In this document: piece after piece, positions 7,904 through 12,553 of the stretch
Numbering within the stretch: position 1 is the first letter of the stretch
Layout: every line of letters begins with the position of its first letter
Source of the DNA: an uncultured Bacteroidales bacterium
Lineage (GTDB): Bacteria > Bacteroidota > Bacteroidia > Bacteroidales > Paludibacteraceae
DNA length: 12,553 nucleotides
NCBI GenBank assembly: GCA_937885465.1
Contig: CAKZZM010000122.1
Coordinates: forward strand, 1 to 12,553
Direction of reading: 5' to 3'
Position numbers and translations under genes: made by a program
The notes under the pieces: model-generated
Databases searched by the model: none
What the model saw: the letters and a program-made list of their open reading frames with translations, nothing else
Told to the model about the DNA's origin: nothing

Positions 7904-8977
7904 ATGAAATACCTAACTTTAGAAAAAGCCATGCAGCAATGGCAACAGATACAACCGTTGTCTGATAACGACAAACAGCGGTTGAGTCGTCGTTTTACAG
8001 TTGATTTTAACTACAATAGCAATCACATAGAGGGGAATACACTGACCTACGGACAAACAGAAATACTACTATTGTTTGGTAAAGTGATAGGCGAAGCCAA
8101 TATAAGGGACGTGCAGGATATGACGGCAAGTAACGTTACTCTAAAAATGATGACAGATGAGGCTCACGTCAAAAACACACCGCTCACACAGAACTTTATT
8201 CGCACCCTTCATCACACCCTTTTACGAGAGGATTATACCATTTCCCGCGTTCTGCCAAACGGAGTAGAAACGAATTATACTATTCATGCAGGACAATACA
8301 AAACACGCTCTAATAGTGTAATAACCCGTTATGGCGACCGTTTTGAATACGCATCGCCGGAAGAAACCCCTGCATTGATGACCGACTTGATTGATTGGTA
8401 TAATGCGGAAGAACAGAAAGGGAAACTATCGCCAATAGAACTCGCGGCATTATTCCATTACAGATATATCCGTATTCACCCGTTTGAAGATGGCAACGGA
8501 AGAATTGCAAGATTGATAGTCAATTATATACTGACCAAACATGATTATCCGATGATTGTAGTGCGAAGCAGAAACAAAAGCGAATATTTGGAGGCTTTGC
8601 ATGCTGCCGATATGATAGTCGGAAATACACCATCAGACGGAGCACATGCTTCATTGCAGGATATAAGACCTTTCTTACAATACTTCAAGGGATTGGTTGC
8701 CAAAGAGGTTTATACGGATGTATGTTTTTTGACAGAACACAAAGAAAATCTGTGGTGGTACGATGGAGAGCGAATAGAATTCCGCTCACCCAATTATGCT
8801 AAACTGCTTATGCTTATGATGTCAGAGCCGGTACTCACATTAAGTGACATACAGCAACACATGAACATCAATATGTCGGCACTGAAAAAACTTGTTAATC
8901 AATTGTTAGACAAGCATTATATCGAACGAGGCACCAATGAAGGCGCTTGGAGAGTTTTTATTACTCCATCAGTATAA
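7904..8977 (+). CDS. Fic-family protein with winged-helix C-terminus
   Basis: A 357-aa Fic protein, predicted to transfer (or remove) AMP on hydroxyl side chains of target proteins in the cytoplasm. The catalytic motif HPFEDGNGR is complete at 192-200 (H192, with N198 and R200). An autoinhibitory motif S39-N-H-I-E43-G, fitting [S/T]xxxE[G/N], lies in the N-terminal region, placing it among the N-terminally inhibited Fic proteins. Residues ~305-352 look like a winged helix-turn-helix (SDIQQHMNINMSALKKLVNQ, then a wing ending GAWRVFI), suggesting DNA binding or self-regulation. The ATG is preceded by an AT-rich leader without a Shine-Dalgarno sequence, normal in this phylum. It lies wholly inside the predicted invertible segment, between the two silent cassettes, and its stop is one base from the convergent stop of cassette 2. 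The target protein is unknown. Confidence 0.9.
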   Translation: MKYLTLEKAMQQWQQIQPLSDNDKQRLSRRFTVDFNYNSNHIEGNTLTYGQTEILLLFGKVIGEANIRDVQDMTASNVTLKMMTDEAHVKNTPLTQNFIRTLHHTLLREDYTISRVLPNGVETNYTIHAGQYKTRSNSVITRYGDRFEYASPEETPALMTDLIDWYNAEEQKGKLSPIELAALFHYRYIRIHPFEDGNGRIARLIVNYILTKHDYPMIVVRSRNKSEYLEALHAADMIVGNTPSDGAHASLQDIRPFLQYFKGLVAKEVYTDVCFLTEHKENLWWYDGERIEFRSPNYAKLLMLMMSEPVLTLSDIQQHMNINMSALKKLVNQLLDKHYIERGTNEGAWRVFITPSV

Positions 8978-8978
8978 T

Positions 8979-9410
8979 TTACAAATTGTACAACGCATGT
9001 GTAAGTTCGTCTAATTCCTTTTGGATAACTGCCAACTCGTCATCGTTGTTGGTGGTTTTCTTTATATGCAAAGCACGATTGAATATATCAGTGAATTGCG
9101 CTAACTGGTCTGTAGTTGGAATTATTATTGGTATTTGACGAGCATCATTTATTTGGAAAGTTTGCGTATTATTCACAAAATCATCTACATACTTACTCAT
9201 AAATGTTGAATTTATTAGACTGATAATCATATATTCTGAAACCTTATCGGTCATTCCGAATAAACTCATACTTTTGACATCATTAATACTTTTTTGTTTT
9301 TTGCGACATTTCAAATATGTGGTATTAATATCACTCCAACAAAGTCCCTCCTTAAAGAAGAACGTGTACCCTTGATAACGTGCCTTGGAGTCTGTCTTCA
9401 AGAAACGGAC
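8979..9410 (-). pseudogene. Silent methyltransferase specificity cassette 2 (distal)
   Basis: A promoterless alternative methyltransferase C-terminus of 143 codons plus stop, read on the minus strand from the 17-bp repeat. It begins VRFLKTDSKARYQGY and continues FFKEGLCWSDIN, SMSL, FQINDARQIPIIIPT, ending ALYNL. This is collinear with residues 1143-1298 of the expressed gene but clearly divergent in the middle, as expected for a different target-recognition segment. An ATG at 9399-9401 in another phase of interest is not needed; the in-frame M after the repeat could give a 140-aa protein, but that would be only a domain fragment. Inversion at 6921-6937/9394-9410 would create a 1285-aa methyltransferase with no frameshift. 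The cassette follows the recombinase stop directly and is in the same frame. It is intact, with no internal stops, which argues for continued use. Confidence 0.82.
9394..9410 (-). repeat. Outer inversion repeat, copy 2 (cassette 2)
   Basis: GTCTTCAAGAAACGGAC on the plus strand is the exact reverse complement of 6921-6937. It lies 12 bp beyond the stop codon of the invertase gene, the usual placement of a site next to its dedicated recombinase. Together with copy 1 it bounds a segment of about 2.49 kb. Confidence 0.8.
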
Positions 9411-9422
9411 GCCAAAACGAGA

Positions 9423-10073
9423 CTAATAAATTCCCCGCTCCCAACGACCATTTTTTGTATTTTTAGGCTCTCTAATATCGGTGTATGCCATATAGCGGTA
9501 TAACGTACCACGAGCTACTTTAATTTTCCTTGCTATATCAGGAATACTTACACCACGCAAGTACTGACGAACGATATAATCATGTTTAGCCTCGCACTTT
9601 GCATTAGGTCTAATATTTCGTTTTCCTCTCTCCCTGCCTAACTTTCTGCCCTCGGCTTTCAACCGAGCCAAACTCTCTTTCGTCCGCTGACTAATCAGAT
9701 TACGCTCTATCTCCGCCGACAAGCCGAAAGCAAAAGCCAACACCTTGCTTTGTATATCATCGCCAAGCCGATAGTTATCCTTAATCGTCCAAACACGACA
9801 CTCCTTGTTCATACAGATATTCAGTATCTCCATAATCATAAACAGGTTGCGCCCCAATCGCGATAACTCCGAGCAGATAATGATGTCATCTTTCTGCACC
9901 TTTTTCAGCAAGCCGCCGAGTTGCCGTTTGTTGTAGTTCTTCACTCCGGAGATAGTTTCTTCTATCCAGCCATTTACGCTGATACTTTGCGCCTCGCAGA
10001 AGCGCATAATCTCGAACCGCTGATTCTCTACGGTCTGTGTGTCAGTCGAGACACGAATATAACCATATACCAT
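9423..10073 (-). CDS. Mpi-family serine DNA invertase
   Basis: A 216-aa small serine recombinase predicted to invert DNA between short inverted repeats. The N-terminus YGYIRVSTDTQ carries R7 and the nucleophile S9. SELSRLGRN (68-76) supplies further active-site arginines. The long helix region (KVLAFAFGLSAEIERNLISQRT) and a C-terminal helix-turn-helix (SIPDIARKIKVARGTLYRYM) complete the fold. Wording of these motifs closely matches, as recalled, Mpi-type invertases of Bacteroides, which flip many promoters; here the neighbours point to a local role in shuffling the methyltransferase end. The gene ends in TAG at 9423-9425, only 12 bp from the 17-bp repeat, and is outside the invertible segment, so it is not disrupted by inversion. 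The ATG at 10071-10073 is the natural start because the catalytic motif follows at once. Confidence 0.92.
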   Translation of the reverse strand: MVYGYIRVSTDTQTVENQRFEIMRFCEAQSISVNGWIEETISGVKNYNKRQLGGLLKKVQKDDIIICSELSRLGRNLFMIMEILNICMNKECRVWTIKDNYRLGDDIQSKVLAFAFGLSAEIERNLISQRTKESLARLKAEGRKLGRERGKRNIRPNAKCEAKHDYIVRQYLRGVSIPDIARKIKVARGTLYRYMAYTDIREPKNTKNGRWERGIY

Positions 10074-10108
10074 AGTCTTTTTTTGCTATAAGATACAATT
10101 TTTACACC

Positions 10109-10139
10109 GAAAAGTAAAATTTCAACAAAATTGCAGAAA
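10109..10139 (-). promoter_or_regulatory. Possible promoter of the invertase gene
   Basis: On the minus strand, TTTC (10136-10139) lies 19 nt before TACTTTTC (10109-10116). This fits the spacing of TTTG-N19-TAnnTTTG, but both boxes have C in place of the final G. A weak promoter would suit an invertase, yet the match is imperfect. Confidence 0.3.
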
Positions 10140-10179
10140 TACAGTTGTAGCGTTTTTTATAATCGAAATACAAGAAAAA

Positions 10180-10215
10180 TGCAAGAAAATAAAAATTAAC
10201 GCGATATTTCTTGCA
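10180..10215. repeat. Inverted repeat between divergent genes
   Basis: TGCAAGAAA (10180-10188) and TTTCTTGCA (10207-10215) are exact 9-bp inverted arms 18 bp apart. The right arm overlaps the expected -33 region of the rightward promoter, so it could be an operator. The rest of this 217-bp intergenic region is AT-rich, with a 9-T run at 10265-10273, and holds no gene that can be supported. Confidence 0.4.
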
Positions 10216-10233
10216 AGAGTCAGAAAAGTTTTG

Positions 10234-10241
10234 TACTTTTG
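10234..10241 (+). promoter_or_regulatory. -7 promoter box of the three-gene operon
   Basis: TACTTTTG fits the TAnnTTTG consensus and is followed by CA, typical of Bacteroidota promoters. A TTG at 10211-10213 stands about 20 nt upstream as an incomplete -33 box. It would give a leader of roughly 40 nt before the ATG at 10291. Confidence 0.6.
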
Positions 10242-10290
10242 CAGTCAATTATCAATACAAATTATTTTTTTTTAAATCTATAATAAACTT

Positions 10291-10689
10291 ATGATAGGAC
10301 AAATTTTTAACGCCAAAGAGTTTACAACAAAACTCAAAGCCACCATCCAATCGACCGGCAAATTAGGGTTTACTGCCGAGACTATCAGCCAGTTGTCGCT
10401 CAATACAGATTGCAGTATTGTTATTGCTCCTGATAGTGATGACAACCATATCCTATATATGGGTGTTTGCCGCTCACTGCAAGATAATGCTTTCGCTGTA
10501 CTTAAATCAGGCATTTATTTCTACCTCAATACCAAGCAACTGTTCGACCGACTCGGCATCAACTACAGTCGCGCCACGGTTATGTTCGACCTCTCACGAT
10601 TTGAGGAAGGCGACAGCGAGTTGGGGGCAGAATGTTACAAGATGACTATGCGCACCAACATGCACAAGAAAAATGATGATAAAAACTAA
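10291..10689 (+). CDS. Hypothetical protein, first gene of unknown operon
   Basis: A 132-aa soluble protein that I do not recognise. It has no signal peptide or membrane segment. The sequence alternates hydrophobic strands and polar turns (CSIVIAPDSDDNHILYMGV; GIYFYLNTKQLFDRLGI), suggesting a compact alpha/beta fold, and ends in a Lys/Asp-rich tail. It follows a good -7 box and an AT-rich leader. The next gene begins five bases after its stop and the third overlaps the second, so the three are probably one transcript. The operon is divergent from the invertase gene. No function can be assigned. Confidence 0.75.
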   Translation: MIGQIFNAKEFTTKLKATIQSTGKLGFTAETISQLSLNTDCSIVIAPDSDDNHILYMGVCRSLQDNAFAVLKSGIYFYLNTKQLFDRLGINYSRATVMFDLSRFEEGDSELGAECYKMTMRTNMHKKNDDKN

Positions 10690-10694
10690 CTCCA

Positions 10695-11027
10695 TTGGAA
10701 GATGAGCATACCAACATATTACTGCAATATTCCGAACAGTTAGACTGCTTCATCAGTAGCCGCAACAACGAGGAAAACGCACTGTTAGAGCAAAATCGAC
10801 AGTTGCGCGAGATGTTGCGACTCTATATGAAAAAATTCCAACAAAAATCTGAGCAATGCAAACAGAAAGACGACATGATTATGCAACTTCAACAGCACAT
10901 TGCCGCCCTCGAAAAACCCACACTGATAGCCAACATCACCAATGGAGTAATCAATACACGAACTTTGGCTTTGGGTGATAATGTGGGAACAAAAATAATG
11001 CAATACCCTAACGAATTTACCACATGA
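10695..11027 (+). CDS. Coiled-coil protein with C-terminal LGDNV motif
   Basis: A 110-aa protein of unknown function. Residues ~15-75 are rich in Glu, Gln, Lys and Leu in heptad-like spacing (NEENALLEQNRQLREMLRLY and onward), so an oligomerising coiled coil is likely. The C-terminal ~35 residues read NITNGVINTRTLALGDNVGTK, and the NG...T..LGDNV..KI pattern recurs at the N-terminus of the next protein. The proposed start is TTG at 10695, five bases after the preceding stop; no in-frame ATG occurs before the middle of the coiled coil, so TTG with translational coupling is the best choice. The stop overlaps the next ATG (ATGA). Confidence 0.65.
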   Translation: MEDEHTNILLQYSEQLDCFISSRNNEENALLEQNRQLREMLRLYMKKFQQKSEQCKQKDDMIMQLQQHIAALEKPTLIANITNGVINTRTLALGDNVGTKIMQYPNEFTT

Positions 11028-11383
11028 CTAACGACGAAATCAAACAGCAAATAGCCGCTGCTCTCGCTAACGGCACACTCCAACCTGCAACCATCGTCCT
11101 TGGCGATAATGTTCAGCATAAAATTGAAAATGTTGAACCCGGCGGTATCGGCGTACAAATCAATCATAACCACAACTACGGAGAAGGGGCAATACCAGTC
11201 CCCAAAGAAAATGACTATAACGCTGTCAGGGAGTATGTCCAACTGCGTTTGCAAAAAGATGAAGATTTCAAGCATCATTGGAATCCGCTCAAATGGTCGG
11301 AACGTGCCGAGTACCTCACAAAAATCTTCGGCTGGCTTGTGGATACGCACTCTCTGAATACCAATTTCAACAGACATAGATAA
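11024..11383 (+). CDS. Hypothetical protein with N-terminal LGDNV motif
   Basis: A 119-aa protein, third in the operon, starting inside the stop of the second (ATGA). Residues ~15-35 contain NGTLQPATIVLGDNVQHKIE, homologous in pattern to the C-terminus of the preceding protein. A His/Asn-rich turn (INHNHNYGEG, about 46-55) leads to a helical, charged C-terminal region with WNPLKWSERAEYLTKIFGWL, a compact domain that I do not recognise. There is no signal peptide or membrane segment. The shared motif suggests that the two proteins interact or derive from a split or duplicated ancestor. Function unknown. Confidence 0.7.
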   Translation: MTNDEIKQQIAAALANGTLQPATIVLGDNVQHKIENVEPGGIGVQINHNHNYGEGAIPVPKENDYNAVREYVQLRLQKDEDFKHHWNPLKWSERAEYLTKIFGWLVDTHSLNTNFNRHR

Positions 11384-11397
11384 CTTAGTCACAACTA

Positions 11398-11413
11398 CGT
11401 CACAGCTGTGACG
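11398..11413. promoter_or_regulatory. 16-bp perfect palindrome after the operon
   Basis: CGTCACAGCTGTGACG is a perfect palindrome 15 bp downstream of the preceding stop and about 20 bp before a -7 box. It may be an operator for the downstream promoter. It could also form part of a termination structure together with the hairpin that immediately follows. Confidence 0.45.
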
Positions 11414-11428
11414 GGTTTTCGCCCGTTT
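11411..11428 (+). terminator. Possible terminator hairpin of the three-gene operon
   Basis: ACGGG-TTTTCG-CCCGT forms a GC-rich 5-bp stem right after the operon. The following T tract is only TTT (including the stem's last T), which is short for an intrinsic terminator, so the call is tentative. Confidence 0.3.
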
Positions 11429-11434
11429 AAGCAG

Positions 11435-11442
11435 TAATTTTG
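11435..11442 (+). promoter_or_regulatory. -7 promoter box upstream of the small paralogous genes
   Basis: TAATTTTG followed by CAC matches the TAnnTTTG pattern. No clear -33 TTTG is seen at the expected distance. If used, it produces a leader of about 190 nt before the ATG at 11643. Confidence 0.45.
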
Positions 11443-11642
11443 CACTCGAAATCGTTACAACACGGTTTTGGGTGCTTCGTTTTTATGGCGCCAACCGTAG
11501 CACTCATTTAACAAGATTTATTAACCCGTCATAATCAAACCGACCGATGGCTGTCTTTCATCTTTCAGTGAAACGGTCTGACAGCGAAGCGATCTTTCAG
11601 CCGCAGGCGGTCTGTTTGGTTCTGGCACAAAAACAAACAATC
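11443..11642 (+). promoter_or_regulatory. Long structured leader
   Basis: No gene is supported here. The stretch holds several dyads: GCTGTC (11550-11555) with GACAGC (11580-11585), TTTCA-G-TGAAA (11563-11573) and CCGC-AG-GCGG (11601-11610). It also holds a direct repeat, ATCTTTCAG then CGGTCTG, at 11560-11580 and 11592-11614 with spacers of 5 and 7 nt. The density suggests a structured 5' untranslated region or a small RNA. It matches no riboswitch class that I know. Confidence 0.35.
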
Positions 11643-11948
11643 ATGTCTAAGTACATCCCCAACGAAATGGTCAAAGAGTACCACGGCAAACTCTGTATGC
11701 ACAGCGATGTCTATTTTGCCAAGCGTAACGGCACGCTCTATACGGGCAAGATTTGCAACCCTTACAAAGGTGCACCCACTGCCTCGCAGACCACCGTCCG
11801 CAATAAGTTCAAGACGGCACAGGCTGCCGCAAAAGCCGCTCTCGCCGATGCTACGCAACGCACCGCCCTTATCGCCGCCTTCAAAGCACAGAAACGTTAC
11901 AAAACCCTCTGGGGCTACACCTTCGCCCAAGAGTATGCAAAGCTGTAA
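11643..11948 (+). CDS. Small basic hypothetical protein, paralogue 1
   Basis: A 101-aa basic protein of unknown function, beginning MSKYIPNEMVKEYHGKL. An in-frame ATG at 11547 would add 32 residues, but that stretch contains the dyads and repeats of the leader and has no counterpart in the paralogue. The ATG at 11643 follows AAACAAACAATC, much like the AAAAACAAGCT before the paralogue's ATG, so it is preferred. The middle is Ala/Lys/Thr-rich (TAQAAAKAALADATQR) and probably helical. The C-terminus YKTLWGYTFAQEYAKL matches YRTLRGYIFAQIYRTL of the gene at 12136, and a PTASQTTVRNKFKTA / PTAAQQACTTKFRQA block also aligns. The two are therefore tandem paralogues. Confidence 0.7.
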   Translation: MSKYIPNEMVKEYHGKLCMHSDVYFAKRNGTLYTGKICNPYKGAPTASQTTVRNKFKTAQAAAKAALADATQRTALIAAFKAQKRYKTLWGYTFAQEYAKL

Positions 11949-12135
11949 CGAGCGTATCAGCCAATTTTGGCTGATTGAAGAAATTTCTTCGTTCATTAGG
12001 TCGGATATTATCCGACATCAGCCGCAAGGCTAAAAAGAATGTATGAGCCAATCTTGGCTCATTAAAAGAATGTTTAATCTTCGTTGGCTGCCTGTCGCAT
12101 TAGCGGCAGGTGGTCAGCCCTAAAAAAAACAAGCT
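11949..12135. repeat. Array of palindromes between the two paralogous genes
   Basis: This 187-bp gap is nearly filled by dyads in series: a 20-bp dyad at 11956-11975 (9-bp arms), GAAGAAATTTCTTC at 11977-11990, GTCGGATA-T-TATCCGAC at 12000-12016, AGCC-GCAA-GGCT at 12020-12031, a 20-bp dyad at 12043-12062, and a long hairpin at 12086-12119. The two 20-bp dyads are ATCAGCCAATTTTGGCTGAT and ATGAGCCAATCTTGGCTCAT. They differ at one stem pair by a compensatory C:G to G:C swap. An AAAAGAATGT direct repeat precedes and follows the second. No gene is supported. Confidence 0.75.
12086..12119 (+). promoter_or_regulatory. Long imperfect hairpin before paralogue 2
   Basis: Outer arms GGCTG (12086-12090) and CAGCC (12115-12119) enclose CCTGTCGC-ATTA-GCGGCAGG, an 8-bp stem with one wobble pair. 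TGGT forms a one-sided bulge. It is followed by CTAAAAAAAACAAGCT and the ATG at 12136, so it lies just before the start codon and could affect translation or processing. Confidence 0.45.
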
Positions 12136-12459
12136 ATGGCACGAGTAGTTTATTTAGACCCTATCGACCACATCAGCGGCAAGATTTCTCGTAAGCACCG
12201 CACCGTTTATTGTTACCGCACAGGCACAGGTGCCAAGTACACGCAGCAGCAGTCCACACCCACGGGCAGTCCCACCGCTGCCCAACAGGCTTGCACGACC
12301 AAGTTCCGCCAAGCCGCCCAGCAAACTAACACCATTATGATGGATATTGATGCACTCGAACCCTATCGTACAGCATGGCGCAATCAGATTCGCAGCGGAA
12401 ACACGACCTACCGCACCCTCCGCGGCTATATCTTTGCCCAAATTTACAGGACATTATGA
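12136..12459 (+). CDS. Small basic hypothetical protein, paralogue 2
   Basis: A 107-aa basic protein of unknown function, beginning MARVVYLDPIDHISGKI. It is rich in Arg, Thr and Gln, with a likely strand-rich front (TVYCYRTGTGAKYTQQQ) and a helical C-terminal half ending YRTLRGYIFAQIYRTL. It aligns with the gene at 11643 in the block before the middle (PTAAQQACTTKFRQA) and at the end (GYxFAQ). Basic charge and small size would suit nucleic-acid binding, but no known domain is visible. Its stop overlaps the next start (ATGA), so at least one more gene is co-translated. Confidence 0.7.
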   Translation: MARVVYLDPIDHISGKISRKHRTVYCYRTGTGAKYTQQQSTPTGSPTAAQQACTTKFRQAAQQTNTIMMDIDALEPYRTAWRNQIRSGNTTYRTLRGYIFAQIYRTL

Positions 12460-12553
12460 GAAAGCACGCGCAATTAGTATTGGCAATCAGTATGGCTTGT
12501 AACCATCCGATAAAGTACAGGTGGTATATATTTAGGGCTGTAACCGGTTGTGG
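12456..12553 (+). CDS. Start of a coupled hypothetical gene, cut by the window edge
   Basis: The ATG at 12456 overlaps the preceding TGA, and the frame stays open for the remaining 32 complete codons (MRKHAQLVLAISMACNHPIK and onward). The overlap repeats the ATGA coupling seen at 3495 and 11024. The basic start followed by a short hydrophobic run might be a membrane or export segment, but too little is visible. The rest lies beyond the window. Confidence 0.45.
   Translation, partial: MRKHAQLVLAISMACNHPIKYRWYIFRAVTGC

Noticed and set aside
10889..11392. Minus-strand 167-codon open frame
   Set aside because: It covers two overlapping plus-strand genes with ATGA coupling and a shared protein motif; the minus frame has no comparable support.
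11547..11642. Upstream ATG adding 32 residues to paralogue 1
   Set aside because: The extra stretch consists of dyads and direct repeats and has no counterpart in paralogue 2. The ATG at 11643 has the better context.
11565..11996. Minus-strand 143-codon open frame
   Set aside because: It is antisense to paralogue 1 and its structured leader and spacer. Homology between the plus-strand paralogues shows which strand is coding.
11949..12135. Integron attC-like sites between the small genes
   Set aside because: Palindromes are present, but I see no paired core sites of the GTTRRRY type and no tyrosine integron integrase in the window.

Overview
The window looks like an accessory (defence) region of a Bacteroidales chromosome, meaning Bacteroides, Parabacteroides, Prevotella or a relative; genus cannot be fixed from sequence alone. 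The evidence is moderate GC, several TAnnTTTG (-7) boxes with or without a TTTG (-33) box, AT-rich leaders without Shine-Dalgarno sequences, and a serine recombinase that strongly resembles the Mpi 'master invertase' family of Bacteroides.

Left part (1-7391): a two-gene restriction-modification operon. The first gene encodes a PLD-type nuclease fused to an SNF2-type helicase. The second, overlapping by ATGA, encodes an Eco57I/COG1002-type adenine methyltransferase with a C-terminal target-recognition region. The promoter is followed by a small hairpin and a 27-bp tandem repeat that runs almost to the start codon.

Middle part (6921-10073): what appears to be a DNA-inversion shuffle of the methyltransferase specificity region. 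Two promoterless copies of the methyltransferase C-terminus lie on the opposite strand (7377-7883 and 8979-9410). The distal one shares an exact 17-bp inverted repeat with the expressed gene (6921-6937 / 9394-9410), in matching reading frame. The proximal one shares an exact 16-bp inverted repeat (6999-7014 / 7748-7763), also in frame. The Mpi-like recombinase gene lies immediately outside the distal repeat. A complete Fic gene with its own consensus promoter and an 18-bp palindrome sits between the two silent cassettes, so it would flip with the outer inversion. Three methyltransferase C-termini (about 1298, 1296 and 1285 aa in total) can be predicted.

Right part (10074-12553): a divergent intergenic region, then a three-gene operon of unknown function (10291-11383). 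Its second and third proteins share a short NG...T..LGDNV..KI motif. Next comes a long structured leader and two paralogous small genes (11643-11948 and 12136-12459) that share a GYxFAQ C-terminal motif. They are separated by a dense run of palindromes, two of which differ by a compensatory base-pair change. A further gene begins at 12456 by ATGA overlap and leaves the window.

How it may work together (inference): the invertase switches the methyltransferase between sequence specificities, while the helicase-nuclease follows whichever specificity is in use. Fic may act as an associated modifier or toxin whose transcriptional neighbours change with each inversion. No relation of the right-hand genes to this system is shown by the sequence beyond proximity.
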